A stretch of DNA of 64,000 nt, taken from contig NZ_JH636049.1 in the NCBI RefSeq assembly GCF_000258175.1, positions 2,147,482 through 2,211,481 of the forward strand, written 5' to 3'. The translations under genes were made by a program, and so were the position numbers. Below the pieces are notes generated by a model. It did not search any database. It was not told the DNA's origin and worked only from the letters and a program-made list of their open reading frames with translations. The stretch's first letter is position 1. The number at the start of each line of letters is the position of its first letter. Source of the DNA: Saccharomonospora xinjiangensis XJ-54. GTDB taxonomy: Bacteria > Actinomycetota > Actinomycetes > Mycobacteriales > Pseudonocardiaceae. This document shows, one piece after another, positions 1-9,973 of the stretch.

Positions 1-1075
<1,075 letters not shown>

Positions 1076-1249
1076 TTAAGTGGGTCTGCTCCACGCCGCT
1101 CACACCCCGTCGCACGAGGCCCGGTGTGCCCCTGCCGTGCCCGGTTCCCCCGGGCAGGCGCCGGTTGTCCGGGTTCGCTTGTCGCCGCATCGGACCACCC
1201 CCAGGTCCCGCTGGTTCCTCACGGAGCGTGATTCACCCGTTCGAACGAA

Positions 1250-2143
1250 TCAGGTGGTCTGGTCCCGGCCCTGAATCGTCGGCAGGAGATCCGCGGCGAC
1301 CTCCTCCAGCACCGATTCCCTGCCCTGATAGGGCGTGCCACTGCGCGGCCAGTGCACCACGACGTCCGTGAAGCCCAGCTCCCCCGCCCTGCCGACGGCG
1401 TCCGCGAACGCCTCCGTGCTCGACAGGGAGAACACCGGCGCGGAATCCAGGCTCAAGCAGCGCACCACCCGCTCGCGGCCCGCCTCGGCGAGAGCGTCGT
1501 CGAACCGGCCGGACAACTCCCCGACCCGGTTCCACCAGTCGTCCTGCGTCTGGCCGTCCTCGGGGCGGCCCGTGGTGATCCAGCCGTCGCCCGCACGGGC
1601 GGCGAAGGCCATGGTCCTCGGGCCGTCGGCCGCGAGCAGCAGGGGCGATCGCGGTTTCTGCACACAACCGGGAAGGTTGCGCGCCCCCTTGGCCGAGTAG
1701 TAGGTGCCGGAACGGTCGAAGTTGTCGGTGCGCAGCAACCCGTCGAGCGTCTCGACGAACTCGATGTAGCGGTCGGCCCGCTGCGCAGGCGACAGCTCCG
1801 GCCCGCCGAGCACCGAGGCGTCGTAGCCCTGCCCGCCCGCGCCGACACCGAGCACGAGGCGGCCGTCGGCGAGGTCGTCGAGCGTGATGACCTCTCTCGC
1901 GAACGGAACAGGGTGCCGGAAGTTCGGCGAGGCGACGAACGTGCCCAGTCTGATGGTCGAGGTCACCATGGCCGCGGCGGCGAGCGTGGGAACCGCGCCG
2001 AACCACGGCCCATCGACCAGCGAACGCCAACCGAGATGGTCGTACGTCCAGGCGTGGTCGAATCCGTACTCCTCGGCGGCCCGCCACTTCGGCTCGGCGG
2101 CCCACCACCTGTCCTCGGGAAGGATCACAATGCCTACGCGCAC
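1250..2143 (-). CDS. LLM-class F420-dependent oxidoreductase
   Basis: A 297-residue luciferase-like monooxygenase (TIM-barrel) protein. It starts MRVGIVILPEDRWW and has the family's typical features: a WTYDHL segment near residue 34, the glycine-rich LGVGAGG turn near residue 100, and LLLAADGPRTMAFAARAGDGW, where the phosphate-binding part of the cofactor site lies. Members use deazaflavin F420 or sometimes FMN; the substrate cannot be read from the sequence. It diverges from the HAD gene with 65 bp between start codons, so the two may share a control region. Confidence 0.88.
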   Translation of the reverse strand: MRVGIVILPEDRWWAAEPKWRAAEEYGFDHAWTYDHLGWRSLVDGPWFGAVPTLAAAAMVTSTIRLGTFVASPNFRHPVPFAREVITLDDLADGRLVLGVGAGGQGYDASVLGGPELSPAQRADRYIEFVETLDGLLRTDNFDRSGTYYSAKGARNLPGCVQKPRSPLLLAADGPRTMAFAARAGDGWITTGRPEDGQTQDDWWNRVGELSGRFDDALAEAGRERVVRCLSLDSAPVFSLSSTEAFADAVGRAGELGFTDVVVHWPRSGTPYQGRESVLEEVAADLLPTIQGRDQTT

Positions 2144-2208
2144 GCCCCGACGCTAGCGGTGAACGACGACACCCCGCAGCGCGGGCATGATCTGGGAAAC
2201 TGGTTGGC

Positions 2209-3024
2209 GTGGAGAAGCCCCGCCTGATCGCCTCGGATGTGGACGGCACCCTGCTCACCCCGCTTGAGCAGGTGGCGCCCCGCACTGCCGACGTGGTGAA
2301 TCGCGCCGTCGCCGACGGCGTGCCCGTCGTGCTCGTGACGGGACGCCCGCCGCGCTGGATCCCGCCCGTCGCCGAGACCACCGGACTCACCGGATACGCC
2401 GTGTGCGCGAACGGCGCCGTGCTGTACGACATCGGCGCCGACCGCGTCGTGGACGTGCACGGCCTGCTCGATCCACTGCGGCTCATGGACGTGGCGCAGG
2501 CACTTGACCACGCCCTGCCGGGATGCAGGCTGGCCGCCGAACGCATCGGTACGAAGGCCGTGGAGCACGATCTGCACAACTTCGTGATCGAAACCGACTA
2601 CCACAACCCGTGGGGCGACGGTGAGGGTTTCGTGGTCCCACGCGCGGAGGTGCTCGGCCATCCCGCGGTGAAACTGCTGGTCAGCCACCGGAAGATGACC
2701 TCGGACGAGATGGCGGCCGCAGCACACAGCGTGCTGGGTGACAGCGTCCACATCACGTTCTCCTCCACCGGTGGGCTCATCGAGATCGCCTCACCCGGAG
2801 TCACGAAGGCGACCGGCCTCGCCGACGTCGCGCAGCGGTTCGGCGCAGGCGCCGACGAGACGATCTCGTTCGGCGACATGCCCAACGACCTGCCGATGCT
2901 CACCTGGGCAGGACACGGTGTCGCCGTCGCCAACGCCCACCCGAGGGTGCTCGACGCAGCCGACGAGATCACCGCGTCCAACGCCGAACACGGTGTGGCG
3001 CAGGTGCTGGAGCGCTGGTTCTGA
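2209..3024 (+). CDS. HAD-superfamily hydrolase, Cof type
   Basis: A 271-residue phosphatase of the Cof/HAD-IIB family. Motif I (DVDGTLLT, nucleophile Asp) is at about residue 10, motif II (VTGR) near 45, and motif IV (GDMPNDLPML) near 223, with a cap domain between. The start is GTG, since no in-frame ATG lies upstream of motif I. Family members dephosphorylate sugar phosphates or FMN/PLP; specificity is not predictable here. A similar gene lies near glf in mycobacteria. It ends 9 bp from the convergent membrane gene. Confidence 0.88.
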   Translation: MEKPRLIASDVDGTLLTPLEQVAPRTADVVNRAVADGVPVVLVTGRPPRWIPPVAETTGLTGYAVCANGAVLYDIGADRVVDVHGLLDPLRLMDVAQALDHALPGCRLAAERIGTKAVEHDLHNFVIETDYHNPWGDGEGFVVPRAEVLGHPAVKLLVSHRKMTSDEMAAAAHSVLGDSVHITFSSTGGLIEIASPGVTKATGLADVAQRFGAGADETISFGDMPNDLPMLTWAGHGVAVANAHPRVLDAADEITASNAEHGVAQVLERWF

Positions 3025-3033
3025 CCTCCGGCG

Positions 3034-4731
3034 TCACGGGCAAGAGACGTACGTGAAGTCCGGGTGCGCGTCGAGAAGTTCGATGAGGTGGGCGGCGCGC
3101 ACCCGCCTCACGTACACCGAGACCCAGTACGGCGTTCCGGCGCGCCGGAAACTCGCCACCTCGTAGAGCCCCGCGTAGGCCGGGTTGATGCCGCATTCCC
3201 GCACCCTGGTGTAGCTCGATTCCTCGACCGCGACGGCGGGTGCGCGTTCGTTGACCACGTAGTCGAAGTCTCTTGCCGCGTACACGCCGCTGTCCTCGAC
3301 CCGCATCGGCTCGCCTTCCCTGGCGATGTGTTCGTCCGTTCGCCCGAAGACGTCGATCACGACGATGGACGGTCCCGCCTCGTACGCCATCGAACCCGTG
3401 TTGTGGGTACTGATCACCGTCCCCGCCGGAAGCGACTCGTCGAGCCATCTCCCGATCTCGGCGCGCTGGCCCGCCGCCGTGCGCAGGTCGTGCATCGCGG
3501 GAAGGGCACCTGGGTGGACCATGGTCACCACCAGTGACAAGCCGCAGAGTGCCGTGGCGACCACGGGCACGGTGCGACCGCGCACGAGCGGAACACCCCG
3601 ATCCGCTGTGGCCGCGTCGTTCGCGGGGCTGGTCACGACGAAGAGCCCGTACGCCGCCGTACCCACGACCGCGAGCAGCACCGGCACCGGAGCGAGCAGC
3701 CGCCACACGGGCATCCAGCCACCGCCTGCCACGAGGACGGCGAGGACGTGTCCCACCGCGAGCACGACGAGCAACCACACCACGGAACGGGCGCGCGCGA
3801 CGGCGGCCGACACCCTTCGACGCGTCAGCAGCAGAGCGATCGCGGCCACGGCGAGCGCCACGAACGCCTGGTAGGCGAGCGTGAACTCGGCGACGTAGTC
3901 CCCGCCTGCCGCGAGACGGCCTGACCAGCTTCCTCTCCAGCGCGACAGGACGAGGTTGGGCAGCAGGTGGTCGTAGACGGTGAGCCGCCACACGGTCCAC
4001 GGCACGAGCAGCACGGCCGCCCCCGCCAGGTACGCGACGGCCGCCGACGCCGTGCGTCTGCGGCGCGCCGCCTCCACCACGAACCACGCCAGTCCGATCA
4101 CGCTCATCACGAGCCCTTCCGGCCTGGTCATGACCGCCAGTGCGACCGTGACTCCCGCGACCACCGCCCTGCCCGAGGTGATCGCGAGGCAGAAGGTGAG
4201 CGTGAGGAGCACGAACAGTGGCGCTTCGAGGCCCGAAGCACCGTACGCGGCAGGCGTGCTCGCGGCGGCGGTCAGCGCTGCCGCGAGCACCCCGAGGCCG
4301 GGCAGAGCAGGACCGTCGGGGGTGGCGATGCGCACGATCCGGTTCGTGAGCCGGTAGGCCAGCAGCACACTGCCGAGAGTGGCCGCGATCCCCAGCAGGA
4401 CGGCGGTCACGACGATGACGTCGGAGTCGCCGAACACGGCGCCGGGCAGTGCCACGAGGATCATCCACAGGAAGTTGGCGTAGCCCTCGACGTACTCGCC
4501 GGTGTTGTAGACGGGCCCGTAACCCTCGGCGACGTTGCGCGCGTAGCGGAAGGTGACGTAGGCGTCACCGGCGACGGTCGAGTAGAGAAGCTGGTGGAAC
4601 AGCGACAGCAGCAGTGTGAGTCCCAGCGCGGCGTACCGCCACGACCGGCGGGCGTTGATCCGCGGCCACCAGGTGACCACGAACGCCGCCAGCACGAGCC
4701 ACGCACCGACCGTGACCGCTGTCAACACCAC
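3034..4731 (-). CDS. GT-C-type membrane glycosyltransferase, AftB-like
   Basis: A polytopic membrane protein of about 565 residues: many hydrophobic helices over the first 400 residues, then a soluble C-terminal domain, probably extracytoplasmic. The first loop carries GDAYVTFRYARNV, followed by GYGPVYNTGEYVEGYANFLW. This matches the pattern of GT-C enzymes such as arabinofuranosyltransferase AftB, where an acidic residue in the first loop is catalytic. An arabinan or other decaprenyl-phosphate-sugar transfer in the cell envelope is inferred. The start is uncertain: tandem GTG codons at 4731 and 4728 fit the first helix, but the frame is open to 4824. The family assignment is from pattern only. 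Confidence 0.62.
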   Translation of the reverse strand: MVLTAVTVGAWLVLAAFVVTWWPRINARRSWRYAALGLTLLLSLFHQLLYSTVAGDAYVTFRYARNVAEGYGPVYNTGEYVEGYANFLWMILVALPGAVFGDSDVIVVTAVLLGIAATLGSVLLAYRLTNRIVRIATPDGPALPGLGVLAAALTAAASTPAAYGASGLEAPLFVLLTLTFCLAITSGRAVVAGVTVALAVMTRPEGLVMSVIGLAWFVVEAARRRRTASAAVAYLAGAAVLLVPWTVWRLTVYDHLLPNLVLSRWRGSWSGRLAAGGDYVAEFTLAYQAFVALAVAAIALLLTRRRVSAAVARARSVVWLLVVLAVGHVLAVLVAGGGWMPVWRLLAPVPVLLAVVGTAAYGLFVVTSPANDAATADRGVPLVRGRTVPVVATALCGLSLVVTMVHPGALPAMHDLRTAAGQRAEIGRWLDESLPAGTVISTHNTGSMAYEAGPSIVVIDVFGRTDEHIAREGEPMRVEDSGVYAARDFDYVVNERAPAVAVEESSYTRVRECGINPAYAGLYEVASFRRAGTPYWVSVYVRRVRAAHLIELLDAHPDFTYVSCP

Positions 4732-4880
4732 ACCCCACTCGACCCGATCTCCACCCCTCGGTGGGCAAGCTACCCGCTTTCCACCCTCGCGCGACCGAAC
4801 GCGGACCGCGTTTCGCCTTTCCACCTCGCGGTTCTCGGCTCCGCGTTCTTGAGGACTCGCGAGGCGTAAGCTGCCACACC

Positions 4881-6071
4881 GTGCGTCACGTGACCGTCAT
4901 CGGTGGCGGGATCATCGGTCTCGCCGTCGCGAGGGAACTCACCGCGCGCGGCTGCCACGTCACCGTGCTGGAGAAGGAGAACCACTGGGCCGCGCACCAG
5001 TCCGGCCACAACTCGGGCGTCGTCCACGCGGGGCTGTACTACCGGCCGGGTTCGCTCAAAGCGCGGCTCTCGGTGGCTGGCAACCGCTCGATGATCGCCT
5101 TCGCCCGCGAGCACGGCGTGCCCTACGACGTGTGCGGCAAGCTGGTGGTGGCCACCTCCGTCGCCGAGTTGCCCGCCCTCGGCCTGCTCGCCGAGCGGGC
5201 GCGAGCCTGCGGTGTCGGCGCCACACTGCTCGACGCCGCGCAGGCCAGGGAGTACGAGCCCGAGGTGTCGTGCGTGCGCGCGCTGCGGGTGCACTCCACC
5301 GCTGTGATCGACTTCCCTGCCGTGTGCCGAGTTCTCGTGTCGCTGCTGCGTGAAGCCGGGGCCGACCTGCGGCTGGGCACGCCCGCGCTCGCCGTCCGCG
5401 CGGGGAGCAACGGCGGTGTCGAGGTGGCCACACCGCACGACGTCGTGAAGGCGGACACCCTCGTCAACTGTGCGGGGCTGCATTCCGACCGCGTGGCCAG
5501 GCTCGCGGGGCTCACACCGGAAACCAGGATCGTGCCCTTCAGGGGCGAGTACTACGAACTGCGGCCGGGGCGGCGCCATCTCGTGCGTGGTCTGATCTAC
5601 CCGGTTCCCGACCCGACACTGCCGTTTTTGGGTGTCCACCTCACTCGCATGCTCGACGGCAGTGTCCACGCGGGACCCAACGCCGTGCTCGCGTCGCGGC
5701 GGGAGGGTTACCGCGGAAGGGACGTCTCCGTGCGCGACCTCGCCGAGGTGCTGGCCTTTCCCGGCACGTGGCGGCTCGCGCGGCGCCACGCCTTCCCCGC
5801 GGGCTGGAACGAGGTGACCCGGTCGCTGTCGAAACGCCGCTTCGCCGCGAGCCTCGCCCGCCTCGTTCCGGCCATCCGGAGGGAGGACATCGTGCGCCAC
5901 GGCTCCGGCGTGCGCGCGCAGGCCCTGCTGCCGGACGGAAGGCTCGCCGACGACTTCGTCATCGAAGAGGCCCGCGACCAGATTCATGTGCTCAACGCGC
6001 CGTCACCCGCTGCGACGAGCGCACTGGAGATCGCCGCGTACGTCGCCGACCGCGTCACCGCGACCGGCTGA
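4881..6071 (+). CDS. lhgO: L-2-hydroxyglutarate oxidase family FAD-dependent oxidoreductase
   Basis: A 396-residue flavoprotein starting at GTG 4881. It opens directly with the FAD-binding Rossmann motif (VTVIGGGIIGLAVARELTARG) and the L-2-hydroxyglutarate dehydrogenase signature HNSGVVHAGLYYRPGSLKARL. Later family blocks include NCAGLHSDRVA and PFRGEYYEL, and HGSGVRAQAL near the C-terminus. It is expected to oxidise L-2-hydroxyglutarate to 2-oxoglutarate, passing electrons to the quinone pool or oxygen. The frame remains open upstream to 4761, but that region lacks family similarity. It diverges from the membrane glycosyltransferase. Confidence 0.88.
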   Translation: MRHVTVIGGGIIGLAVARELTARGCHVTVLEKENHWAAHQSGHNSGVVHAGLYYRPGSLKARLSVAGNRSMIAFAREHGVPYDVCGKLVVATSVAELPALGLLAERARACGVGATLLDAAQAREYEPEVSCVRALRVHSTAVIDFPAVCRVLVSLLREAGADLRLGTPALAVRAGSNGGVEVATPHDVVKADTLVNCAGLHSDRVARLAGLTPETRIVPFRGEYYELRPGRRHLVRGLIYPVPDPTLPFLGVHLTRMLDGSVHAGPNAVLASRREGYRGRDVSVRDLAEVLAFPGTWRLARRHAFPAGWNEVTRSLSKRRFAASLARLVPAIRREDIVRHGSGVRAQALLPDGRLADDFVIEEARDQIHVLNAPSPAATSALEIAAYVADRVTATG

Positions 6072-6075
6072 CGGG

Positions 6076-7050
6076 CTATTCCTTCGGCAGGTTCTTCGTC
6101 ACGAGCGGGATCGCGTCCTCGACCTTGGCGCACACCTCGTCCGTCTCGGCGACGCCGTCCGTGACGGTGATGCTCACGTACGACCTGTCGGTGACAGCGA
6201 GATCGGCGACGCACATACCGGGAATGCTCGCCCCGTACACCACCCACTCGCGGCCGTCGGCCTCGACCTTCTTCGGTTCGCCTTCCGCGCGTGTTTCCGG
6301 GTCCGGCGCCGGTCGTTTCGTCTCGACGCCCACGATGGTGGTGTTGCGGTCGTCGCCGTCGGCGTTGATCCAGTTGCAGCGTGCGGGTAGCAGATCGCCC
6401 GGCTCAAGGTACTCGCCGTGCCCGCGCCTGCCGAGTTTCTCCGCATGTTCCGGGGTGAGCAGCGAGCACGGGTTCACCGATTCCAGCGGGCTCGGCTTTC
6501 TCGGCTCCACCGTCGCCGGTGCCCCGCCCGGCAGGTGGGACGACACGAACGGCGCCGCGGCCTCAGCCTGCTCGCAGGATTTCGACTCGTCCGAGAAGTT
6601 GCTGCTCATGATGGCCACGAACGACGAAGGGGACAGCTCTGTGGCGATCGTGCACATCGACTCGCCACCGAAAGGGTCGGGATAGCGGGCCCACGTCAGT
6701 CCTCCGATCTCCTTCTCCCATTCCGGCTCGACGCCCGCCACGTAGTCGCCGAGCGGGATGTCCACGGAGAAGTAGATGTCCAGCAGGTCCATGCTCTGGT
6801 CGCTGTAGGCGGGCGTGAACGAGCACGCCGCAGGCACCAGTTGACCAGGTTTCCCCGGAGTGAACTGGCCCTTCTCCTCGTAGTAGAGGGCGGCGGCCTG
6901 CTCCGGTGTCAGCAGCTCGCAGGGCTCCCCCGCCGCGATGTCCTTCGCCTCGCTCGGCGGCGAGGCAGGGGACGCGGTGCCGCCCACCGTGGTGGCGCAC
7001 CCCGCCATCAGCAACGCGCACCCGAGAACGACGAGAGCTCTCCCGCGCAC
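6076..7050 (-). CDS. Lipoprotein with two DUF3558 domains
   Basis: A 324-residue secreted lipoprotein. The signal peptide ends in a lipobox (LLMAGCATT), so Cys19 should be diacylated. Two DUF3558-like units follow: one from PCELLTPEQAAAL and one from NPCSLLTPEHAEKLG, each with the conserved P-C-x-LLTPE opening and later paired cysteines. A proline-rich linker joins them. GTG 7050 was chosen because a GGGAGG ribosome site lies 5 nt upstream and the signal peptide starts there, although the frame stays open to 7635. Single-domain DUF3558 lipoproteins are common in this group; function is unknown. Confidence 0.85.
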   Translation of the reverse strand: MRGRALVVLGCALLMAGCATTVGGTASPASPPSEAKDIAAGEPCELLTPEQAAALYYEEKGQFTPGKPGQLVPAACSFTPAYSDQSMDLLDIYFSVDIPLGDYVAGVEPEWEKEIGGLTWARYPDPFGGESMCTIATELSPSSFVAIMSSNFSDESKSCEQAEAAAPFVSSHLPGGAPATVEPRKPSPLESVNPCSLLTPEHAEKLGRRGHGEYLEPGDLLPARCNWINADGDDRNTTIVGVETKRPAPDPETRAEGEPKKVEADGREWVVYGASIPGMCVADLAVTDRSYVSITVTDGVAETDEVCAKVEDAIPLVTKNLPKE

Positions 7051-7133
7051 AGTGACCTCCCGGGTCGCCGTCCGAGCCGACGCCGACAGAGTAGCGGCCG
7101 ACGACGGCTCGGCGGTGTGGCGGTGTGGCGTGC

Positions 7134-8399
7134 TCAGGATCGGGGTTCGAGCACCGACAGTCCACCGAGGAACGGGCGAAGCGCCTCCGGCACACGCACA
7201 GAACCGTCGGGCTGCTGGTGGTTCTCCAGGATCGCGACGATCCACCGGGTGGTGGCGAGCGTGCCGTTGAGGGTCGCCGCCGTCTGCGGACGGCCTTCGG
7301 CGTCGCGGTAACGCACTGAGAGCCTGCGCGCCTGGTAGGTCGTGCAGTTCGACGTCGAGGTCAGCTCGCGGTACGCCTGCTGCGTGGGAACCCATGCCTC
7401 GCAGTCGTACTTGCGCGCCGCGCTGGTACCGAGATCGCCTGCCGCGGTGTCGATCACCCGGTAGGGCACCTCGATCTTCGCGAGCATCTCCTCCTCCCAG
7501 GCGAGCAGCCTCTCGTGCTCGGCCTCGGCGTCGGACGGGTCGCAGAAGACGAACATCTCCACCTTGTCGAACTGGTGGACGCGGATGATGCCCCTGGTGT
7601 CCTTGCCGTAGGAACCCGCTTCGCGGCGGAAGCACGACGACCAGCCCGCGTAGCGCAGCGGCCCGCCGGTCAGGTCGAGGATCTCGTCGGCGTGGTAGCC
7701 GGCGAGCGGCACCTCCGACGTGCCGACGAGGTAGAGGTCGTCGTCGGCGAGGTGGTACACCTCCGACGAGTGCGCACCGAGGAACCCGGTGCCCGCCATG
7801 ATCTCCGGCCGGACCAGCACCGGCGGGATCATGAGCTGAAAGCCGTTCTCCGTGGCCTGTGCCGCCGCCATGGTGAGCAGCGCGAGCTGCAACCGGGCAC
7901 CGATTCCGGTGAGGAAGTAGAACCGCGCGCCCGACACCTTGGCGCCGCGTTCCATGTCGATGGCGCCGAGCGCCTCACCAAGTTCGAGATGGTCCTTCGG
8001 CGTGAAGTCGAACTCCCTCGGCGTGCCGACGTGCCGCAGGACGGCGAAGTCCTCCTCACCACCCTCCGGTACCTCGGGGTGCACGACGTTCGGCACGACG
8101 CGGTGGAGCTGCTCGAACTCCTCGCTGGCGCGGCTCTGCTCCGCTTCGGCCTCCTTGACCTCGGCCGCGAGTTCCTTGCCACGCGCGAGGAGTTCCTGCC
8201 GCTCGTCGCCGGACGCCTTGCCGATGCGCTTGCCGAGCTGCTTCTGCTCGGCGCGGAGGTTGTCGGCCTTCGCGATGGCGGACCTGCGCTGGGCGTCGAG
8301 GGACAGCAGCCTGTCCACGACACCGACATCCTCACCTCGGGCGCGCTGCGAAGCGCGCACGACGTCCGGTTCCTCGCGCAGGGTCCTCAGGTCAATCAC
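7134..8399 (-). CDS. serS: Seryl-tRNA synthetase
   Basis: Charges tRNA-Ser with serine; class II aminoacyl-tRNA synthetase of 421 residues, the normal length. The N-terminal antiparallel coiled coil (residues about 30-100, rich in Lys/Glu/Arg) contacts the tRNA long arm. Class II motif 2 is seen at [21 protein letters not shown] and motif 3 near [19 protein letters not shown]. The start codon is GTG. Rv3834c occupies the equivalent position next to Rv3835/Rv3836 homologues in M. tuberculosis. Confidence 0.97.
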   Translation of the reverse strand: MIDLRTLREEPDVVRASQRARGEDVGVVDRLLSLDAQRRSAIAKADNLRAEQKQLGKRIGKASGDERQELLARGKELAAEVKEAEAEQSRASEEFEQLHRVVPNVVHPEVPEGGEEDFAVLRHVGTPREFDFTPKDHLELGEALGAIDMERGAKVSGARFYFLTGIGARLQLALLTMAAAQATENGFQLMIPPVLVRPEIMAGTGFLGAHSSEVYHLADDDLYLVGTSEVPLAGYHADEILDLTGGPLRYAGWSSCFRREAGSYGKDTRGIIRVHQFDKVEMFVFCDPSDAEAEHERLLAWEEEMLAKIEVPYRVIDTAAGDLGTSAARKYDCEAWVPTQQAYRELTSTSNCTTYQARRLSVRYRDAEGRPQTAATLNGTLATTRWIVAILENHQQPDGSVRVPEALRPFLGGLSVLEPRS

Positions 8400-8462
8400 G
8401 GTTAGCCAGCCTAGACCGGGCCGGGCTCGCCGGTGAACTTCGGTCGCTCGTTGCCGGTGCCC

Positions 8463-9374
8463 TCAGCTCAGCCCGTGCACGAACGCTGCCACCACGCGCG
8501 CCAGCTCCTCTCCCGCGTCCTCCTGGAGGAAGTGACCAGCGCCCTCGATGGTCGGATGTTCCCTGCCCCGCGCGCCCGGCATCGTCTCGCGCAGGATCGG
8601 CTCCATGGCCGCGGTGATCGGATCTCCGTCGGAGAACGCGCACAGGAACGGCAACGACGAGGCGGAAAGCGTGTTCCACGCCGCCCTGTTGGGCTCGGAG
8701 GCTTCGTCGTCGGGGCGGGTCGGCACCAGGGATGGCAGCGCACGCGGACCCGCTTTGTACGTCTCGTTGGGAAACGGCGCTTCGTAGGCGGCCCGCTCCG
8801 CGTCGGTCAGCCCGCGGCGGCAACCCGCCTGCACGAACCTGGCGATGTCGAGAACCGGTGCGTCGCGCACGGCGTCGTGGAACCTCCACCACGCCGAGGG
8901 CATGTCCGTGTCCCCCGTTGGCAGTCCGGTGTTCGCGGCGACGACCCCTGCGAACCGGTCGAGGTTTTCCGCAACGAGACGAAGGCCGATCAACCCGCCC
9001 CAGTCCTGGCCGACCAGGACGACATCACGCAGATCCAGCGCGTCGAAGGCGAAAGCACGCATCCACTCGACGTGCCGTGCGTACGTGTGATCGGCGACCT
9101 CGGCGGGTTTGTCGGACCTGCCGAAACCGACGAGGTCGGGTGCGACGGCCCTGATACCCGCTTCGGCGAGTACACCGAGCATCGTCCGGTAGAGGTACGA
9201 CCAGCTCGGCTCGCCGTGCAGCAGCAGCACGGTGGGCCCGTCGGGCGGCCCTGCCTCGACGTACCCGATTCTCACGATGCCGTGCAACGGGTGGTCCACG
9301 TCCGCGTACAGCGCGGGGAAGTCGAAGTCTGGCAGGTCGTCGAACCGGTCCTCGGGTGTCCGCAGTATCCGCAC
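8463..9374 (-). CDS. Haloalkane dehalogenase (alpha/beta hydrolase, HLD-I type)
   Basis: Hydrolyses carbon-halogen bonds to give an alcohol and halide. The 303-residue protein has the oxyanion/halide segment HGEPSWSYLYR, the nucleophile elbow GQDWGG (Asp nucleophile and halide-binding Trp), and the catalytic His in EGAGHFLQED near the C-terminus. The cap lies between. GTG 9374 gives the family's usual N-terminus (RILRTPEDRF); GTG 9383 is a possible alternative three codons upstream. An epoxide hydrolase or plain esterase is less likely because of the D-W pair. Confidence 0.87.
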   Translation of the reverse strand: MRILRTPEDRFDDLPDFDFPALYADVDHPLHGIVRIGYVEAGPPDGPTVLLLHGEPSWSYLYRTMLGVLAEAGIRAVAPDLVGFGRSDKPAEVADHTYARHVEWMRAFAFDALDLRDVVLVGQDWGGLIGLRLVAENLDRFAGVVAANTGLPTGDTDMPSAWWRFHDAVRDAPVLDIARFVQAGCRRGLTDAERAAYEAPFPNETYKAGPRALPSLVPTRPDDEASEPNRAAWNTLSASSLPFLCAFSDGDPITAAMEPILRETMPGARGREHPTIEGAGHFLQEDAGEELARVVAAFVHGLS

Positions 9375-9483
9375 GCGCCACACGCTAGTGCAGGACGACG
9401 CCGCGGCGGGTGGCCGGAATCAAGGCGATATGGACCCGTTCACCCCGCGGGCCCCCGAAAGCGAGGGCCCGGGGGCCGATTCG

Positions 9484-9930
9484 TCAGGAGATGGCGACCG
9501 CGACGACGAGCCCGAGCGCGAGGTGCGCCGCGGCCACGATGAAACTCGCGGGCGTGTACCTGTCGCTCTCGATGGTGGAGCGAACGTCGATTCGGGTGGC
9601 CCATTCCAGAAGCCGCACGGCGAGCACCTGGGCGACAATGCCGACAAGGCCGTACACGAGTGAGGTGATGAGCCCCTCGACGAGATCGCTCGACGACGTC
9701 CAGATGGCCACCACCACGATGAACGCCATCGAGAGCAACCCGGACGCGGTGATCACCACGGCGTTCGGCAGGCCCCTGCGCACCAGCTCGGAGAGCTTGC
9801 CGGGGGTGGTGAGGTCGATGGCGTGGAAACCGAGCAGCATGAGGATGAGGCCGACGATCGCGTAGAGCATGATCGCCCCGATGCCCCTGGCAAGGTCGGT
9901 ACCGAAGGTGTCGGACAGTGCTACGAGCAC
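9484..9930 (-). CDS. DUF350 family membrane protein (YjfL-like)
   Basis: A 148-residue integral membrane protein with four predicted helices and few charged residues except a short basic loop (GKLSELVRRGLP) and an acidic turn (SSDLVEG). Length and helix pattern fit DUF350, whose Escherichia coli member YjfL is encoded beside a YgiC/YjfC ATP-grasp protein and a DUF1190 protein, as here. It starts at GTG with a GGGAG site 6 nt upstream and is the last gene of a three-gene minus-strand operon, 43 bp after the ATP-grasp gene. Molecular function is unknown. Confidence 0.8.
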   Translation of the reverse strand: MLVALSDTFGTDLARGIGAIMLYAIVGLILMLLGFHAIDLTTPGKLSELVRRGLPNAVVITASGLLSMAFIVVVAIWTSSSDLVEGLITSLVYGLVGIVAQVLAVRLLEWATRIDVRSTIESDRYTPASFIVAAAHLALGLVVAVAIS

Positions 9931-9973
9931 AAGGGTCTCCCAGATCGAGTGAGCGGGTTGCGGGCGAGTCCTA

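Noticed and set aside
1238..1247. CGTTCGAACG palindrome as an operator or tRNA-like loop
   Set aside because: A 10-mer palindrome without flanking structure, at the 3' end of the LLM gene; no tRNA arms.
2134..2751. Minus-strand open frame over the HAD gene
   Set aside because: Antisense shadow; HAD motifs and codon bias are on the + strand.
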